From: CAZFVY01 sp964522665
GTDB taxonomy: Bacteria; Verrucomicrobiota; Verrucomicrobiia; Limisphaerales; CAZFVY01
NCBI GenBank assembly: GCA_964522665.1
Contig: CAZFVY010000163.1
Span: 1-9,578, forward strand
DNA length: 9,578 nt
Reading direction: 5' to 3'
Numbering within the stretch: the first letter of the stretch is position 1; the number at the start of each line of letters is the position of its first letter. Of this stretch, positions 7,652 through 9,578 are shown piece after piece. The position numbers were made by a program, and so were the translations under genes. The notes beneath the pieces were generated by a model, which did no database searches, was not told the DNA's origin, and saw nothing but the letters and a program-made list of their open reading frames with translations.

Positions 7652-7705
7652 GTAGTGTCTCATAAATAACTGGTCATTCGCGGCCAGTTATTTATGAGAC
7701 ACTAC
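7652..7705. repeat. Perfect 22-bp inverted repeat, MITE- or REP-like
   Basis: Left arm 7652-7673 (begins GTAGTGTCTC, ends AATAACTGG) and right arm 7684-7705 are exact reverse complements over 22 bases, separated by the 10-base loop TCATTCGCGG (7674-7683). The arms are much richer in A and T than the surrounding DNA. Taken without its outer G/C, each end carries a TA dinucleotide (7653-7654 and 7703-7704) followed by GTGTCTC, so the unit can be read as a 48-bp element with 19-bp terminal repeats flanked by a TA duplication, as IS630/mariner-type elements produce. Because TA is itself palindromic, the sequence cannot separate duplication from repeat. It is not a normal terminator, as no T-run follows on either strand. 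As RNA it would form a very stable hairpin in the leader of the deacetylase gene, ending nine bases before its ribosome site. Confidence 0.85.
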
Positions 7706-7830
7706 GCTAACCGCTGACTCGGCGGCTCGGTTCCGGAAGGGTTGATCTACCCAGGGAGAAGGGCGCCGCGCCAGTTAGGAAGCGCCATTCCCCTTCCCGT
7801 TTTCGCGCCCCGAACGTTGGCCGCCCAACC

Positions 7831-8631
7831 TCATAATCCAAGGAGGCTCAGCTCGGTGAAAAGGTTATCGCTTAGCGTCGGAGGGGTAAGGTTGCCCCGA
7901 AGGAATCGACGACGAGGCAGCGTCTTGATCGCTCGATAAGCGCAGTTGGCGGTCAAGAAACGCCGATCCACGATGAGTCCGACCGCGCCAAACGCGATGA
8001 GCAATTTAAAAGCGAGGTGATTCAAATTTACGTCGGCGCCCACCGAGAGCCGGTCGCAGACGAAGAATTTTAGTCGTCGCCGCTTAATCAAATGCCCATA
8101 CACCACGACCGCGCCACCCGCGTCCGCCAACTTGTGAATTGGGGCGCCGAACGCGGCATGGGTCCTCACCGCCTCGTCGGCATCTTGCCGCACGATGCGT
8201 GATCGGAATCCCGGGAGCGGGGGAATCAGGACCGCCTCCGTCTCGAACGCCTGAAACCCGAGCCGGGTGATGAGTTTGATGACGTTCTCCGACGGGGTCA
8301 GGTTCGTCACGATGTGGTCCGACAGGCGTTCGCAAAGCCGGAACAATTCGAGGCTCTTTCCCCGGGCTTCCTTCTCAACCACCCACGTGCTCTGATTCAG
8401 AAACTTGTATCGCTTCCCCTCCACGTCCCGCTCGGAAATGACGTGGCTCATGAAGCCCTTGATCTTGCCATCAATCTCGATGCCGTAGTTCTCGACGCGT
8501 AATTCAGTCGTCTTCGCGGCGGCGAATAGCCGACGCCAGACTCCCGATTCAAGGTTGGATTTCGACAGGGAAGCCAGCACTGGACTAACGCGCTCAAAAT
8601 CGGCAGGCGTTAATTCAACCACCCTGGTCAT
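7831..8631 (-). CDS. GNAT-like acyltransferase
   Basis: A 266-residue soluble protein with no signal peptide or membrane segment. Residues 43-126 resemble the GNAT core: a strand pair (ELRVENYGIEIDGKIKGFMSH), a motif-A-like segment at 82-95 with ARGKSLEL (R90-G91 in the acyl-CoA pyrophosphate loop position, though the usual second Gly/Ala is Ser93), and a motif-B-like segment NVIKLITRLGF at 116-126, recalling the Nxx(A)xxLYxxxGF pattern. The C-terminal 130 residues are not recognised and may form a second, degenerate GNAT half. The ATG at 8631 has only a weak GGGA five bases upstream. A 127-bp gap separates it from the VOC gene, in which I see no clear promoter. Its place after the ACP and VOC genes suggests transfer of an acyl group to a sugar or sugar nucleotide; this is inference. 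Family call moderately sure. Confidence 0.7.
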   Translation of the reverse strand: MTRVVELTPADFERVSPVLASLSKSNLESGVWRRLFAAAKTTELRVENYGIEIDGKIKGFMSHVISERDVEGKRYKFLNQSTWVVEKEARGKSLELFRLCERLSDHIVTNLTPSENVIKLITRLGFQAFETEAVLIPPLPGFRSRIVRQDADEAVRTHAAFGAPIHKLADAGGAVVVYGHLIKRRRLKFFVCDRLSVGADVNLNHLAFKLLIAFGAVGLIVDRRFLTANCAYRAIKTLPRRRFLRGNLTPPTLSDNLFTELSLLGL

Positions 8632-8758
8632 TGGTGTCCCGAGAAATTCATCGCGGCGAGTCTTCCTGTCTGTCCGCTGTCGGCCCGAACCTACGCGCGA
8701 CTCGGCGGCAAGTCTCGCTTGGCGTCAACCGCTCGGCGGTAAGGCGGGCCATCGATTC

Positions 8759-9304
8759 TCACGGCGCCACATCGCGGGCGTTGGAGTCTTTCTCAAGGTA
8801 TTCAATCAAGAGCCGCGTCCGGGTATAAACCCACGCGATCTTCCGCTGATTAAAAGCCGCCGCGGGAAAAGGTGGCCGGACGATGACGTCGCGCCGAGCT
8901 CGCGCACGCTCCAGCTCCTGCTCGACGGAATCAACCTCGTAGCAAAGATGGTGCAGTCCTCCCCCACGTTTCAGGAACCGGGAAACGGTCGAATCCGGCC
9001 CGACCGGCTCGACCAATTCAATGACCGGGTTCGCGGCGATCTTGGGATAAAGGAACGCAACTCGGGTCGTCTGCAGCGGATCGTGGATAATCGCCCCGTC
9101 CCAGTCCGCCTCCAAAGACTTCGCCATTCCGGCCACGGCGCCCTCGATCGAGGAGACGACGTAACCGATGTGGTGAAAGCGCCCGACGGAGGCCGGATCA
9201 GCCTGACGCGAGGGGGAACCGAGATCAGACTGACTGGCCTTAGATTCCACGAACACAAGACTTGGGTAAGGTCCCCCGAAAAATCGGGCCGAACGCCCGG
9301 ACAA
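8759..9304 (-). CDS. VOC-family protein, methylmalonyl-CoA epimerase-like
   Basis: A 181-residue protein whose residues 41-171 match the vicinal oxygen chelate fold with two beta-alpha-beta-beta-beta halves. By comparison from memory with methylmalonyl-CoA epimerase, the four metal ligands would be H45 (FHHIGYVV), E96 (VIELVEP), H118 (GGGLHHL) and E168 (RLLIEYLE). The segment 94-119 also resembles that family, including the ELVEP and FLKRGGGLHH stretches. The reported start is TTG at 9304-9302, supported by a GGAG (9314-9311) six bases upstream. GTG codons at V17 (9256) and V19 (9250) are alternatives, and the domain itself only begins near residue 41, so the first 40 residues are an unusual extension. 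The gene lies 27 bases after the ACP gene, suggesting that it acts on an acyl-thioester. Fold is confident; reaction is not known. Confidence 0.85.
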   Translation of the reverse strand: MSGRSARFFGGPYPSLVFVESKASQSDLGSPSRQADPASVGRFHHIGYVVSSIEGAVAGMAKSLEADWDGAIIHDPLQTTRVAFLYPKIAANPVIELVEPVGPDSTVSRFLKRGGGLHHLCYEVDSVEQELERARARRDVIVRPPFPAAAFNQRKIAWVYTRTRLLIEYLEKDSNARDVAP

Positions 9305-9310
9305 AAACCT

Positions 9311-9314
9311 CTCC
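9311..9314 (-). promoter_or_regulatory. Shine-Dalgarno of the VOC gene
   Basis: GGAG on the minus strand (part of GGAGAGG, 9314-9308), with six bases between it and the TTG at 9304. It is the main reason to prefer the TTG over the two downstream GTG codons at 9256 and 9250, which have only a distant GGGGGA run before them. Confidence 0.5.
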
Positions 9315-9331
9315 GGCCCTGCGTTCTCCGC

Positions 9332-9574
9332 TCACTTTATTTGGCGCTGGATCGCCGTAACGACGGCGGCGAAGTTTGTTAAGCTGAGAAACTGGTCATC
9401 GGAAAGGTTAACGCCGAACTCGTCTTCCAACGCCATAATCAGGTTCAAATGGCCCAGGGAATCCCAGGCTTCGATCGTTTCGGGCGACGATTCGAGCGTG
9501 ATCAACGCCGGGTCGATATCGAACACTTTCGCCATGCAGGCCCGGACGCGTTCGCCAAAATCAATGTCATTCAT
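9332..9574 (-). CDS. Acyl carrier protein
   Basis: An 80-residue protein with the size and layout of a free-standing acyl carrier protein. The phosphopantetheine attachment motif is D38-S39-L40 in the context WDSLGHLNLI, so Ser39 should carry the 4'-phosphopantetheine arm. The following helix (LIMALEDEFGVNLSDD, about 45-60) is the acidic recognition helix typical of the family. The gene starts with ATG only four bases from the window edge, so its ribosome site and promoter are outside. It is the first gene of the visible series and is followed after 27 bases by the VOC gene, which suggests co-transcription. It is unlikely to be the fatty-acid AcpP, because no fab genes adjoin it and it sits in a polysaccharide locus. 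A specialised ACP that carries an acyl group for sugar decoration is the better inference. The family call is firm; the substrate is unknown. Confidence 0.93.
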   Translation of the reverse strand: MNDIDFGERVRACMAKVFDIDPALITLESSPETIEAWDSLGHLNLIMALEDEFGVNLSDDQFLSLTNFAAVVTAIQRQIK

Positions 9575-9578
9575 ATTT

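Noticed and set aside
7631..7663. Upstream ATG (7663) as the deacetylase start
   Set aside because: It lies inside the inverted repeat and has no ribosome site, while the ATG at 7630 has AGGAG at seven bases. The extra 11 residues carry no family similarity.
7652..7705. The 22-bp inverted repeat as a rho-independent terminator
   Set aside because: No run of T follows on either strand and the stem is AT-rich in its middle, unlike the GC-rich stem of intrinsic terminators.
8632..8758. Possible promoter with TTGACG (8728-8723, minus strand) before the GNAT-like gene
   Set aside because: No acceptable -10 hexamer lies 16-18 bases downstream, so a lone -35-like hexamer is not enough.
8555..9382. 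Plus-strand open frame of 275 codons
   Set aside because: It runs antisense through the start of the GNAT-like gene, the whole VOC gene and the end of the ACP gene, all of which have family motifs on the minus strand. Its product is arginine-rich and matches no family; it reflects the GC-rich codon use of the opposite strand.
9332..9574. Housekeeping fatty-acid acyl carrier protein
   Set aside because: No fatty-acid genes are adjacent in the visible part and the gene heads a polysaccharide cluster; a dedicated ACP fits better, although the right flank is not visible.

Overview
The window is GC-rich and all nine convincing genes lie on the minus strand, so transcription runs from high to low coordinates. 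It reads as an internal piece of a surface- or exopolysaccharide biosynthesis locus of a bacterium. The polymerase-like membrane protein, the AlgI-type acyltransferase and the NodB-type deacetylase point to an envelope polysaccharide. The host cannot be named from the sequence. Several genes have weak or no visible Shine-Dalgarno sequence and several use GTG or TTG starts. A soil-type Verrucomicrobiota, Acidobacteriota or Proteobacteria would all fit, and I do not choose between them.

In transcription order, the right third (9574 to 7831) holds an acyl carrier protein, a VOC-fold protein of the methylmalonyl-CoA epimerase type and a GNAT-like acyltransferase. Together they suggest that an acyl group is built or carried as a thioester and ends up on a sugar. 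A 200-bp spacer follows, containing a perfect 22-bp inverted repeat with a 10-nt loop (7652-7705). Next comes a polysaccharide deacetylase (7630 to 6581). A 288-bp stretch without a convincing gene separates it from the next block.

The left block (6292 to 2) is compact: an O-antigen polymerase/ligase-like membrane protein, an AlgI-like MBOAT O-acyltransferase, its SGNH/AlgJ-like partner, a SAM methyltransferase with a degenerate Trm112-like N-terminus and a family 2-like glycosyltransferase. The likely combined job is sugar addition (GT2), polymerisation or ligation (Wzy/WaaL-like), and decoration by O-acetylation (MBOAT plus SGNH), N-deacetylation (NodB fold), possibly methylation, and possibly ACP-dependent acylation.

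No flippase, chain-length regulator, initiating glycosyltransferase or nucleotide-sugar gene is present, so the locus probably continues beyond both ends. I see no tRNA, rRNA, CRISPR array, complete insertion sequence or convincing rho-independent terminator. The points most worth following are the palindromic element, the ACP-VOC-GNAT trio, and two small non-annotated open frames that each end in an ATGA overlap with the next gene.
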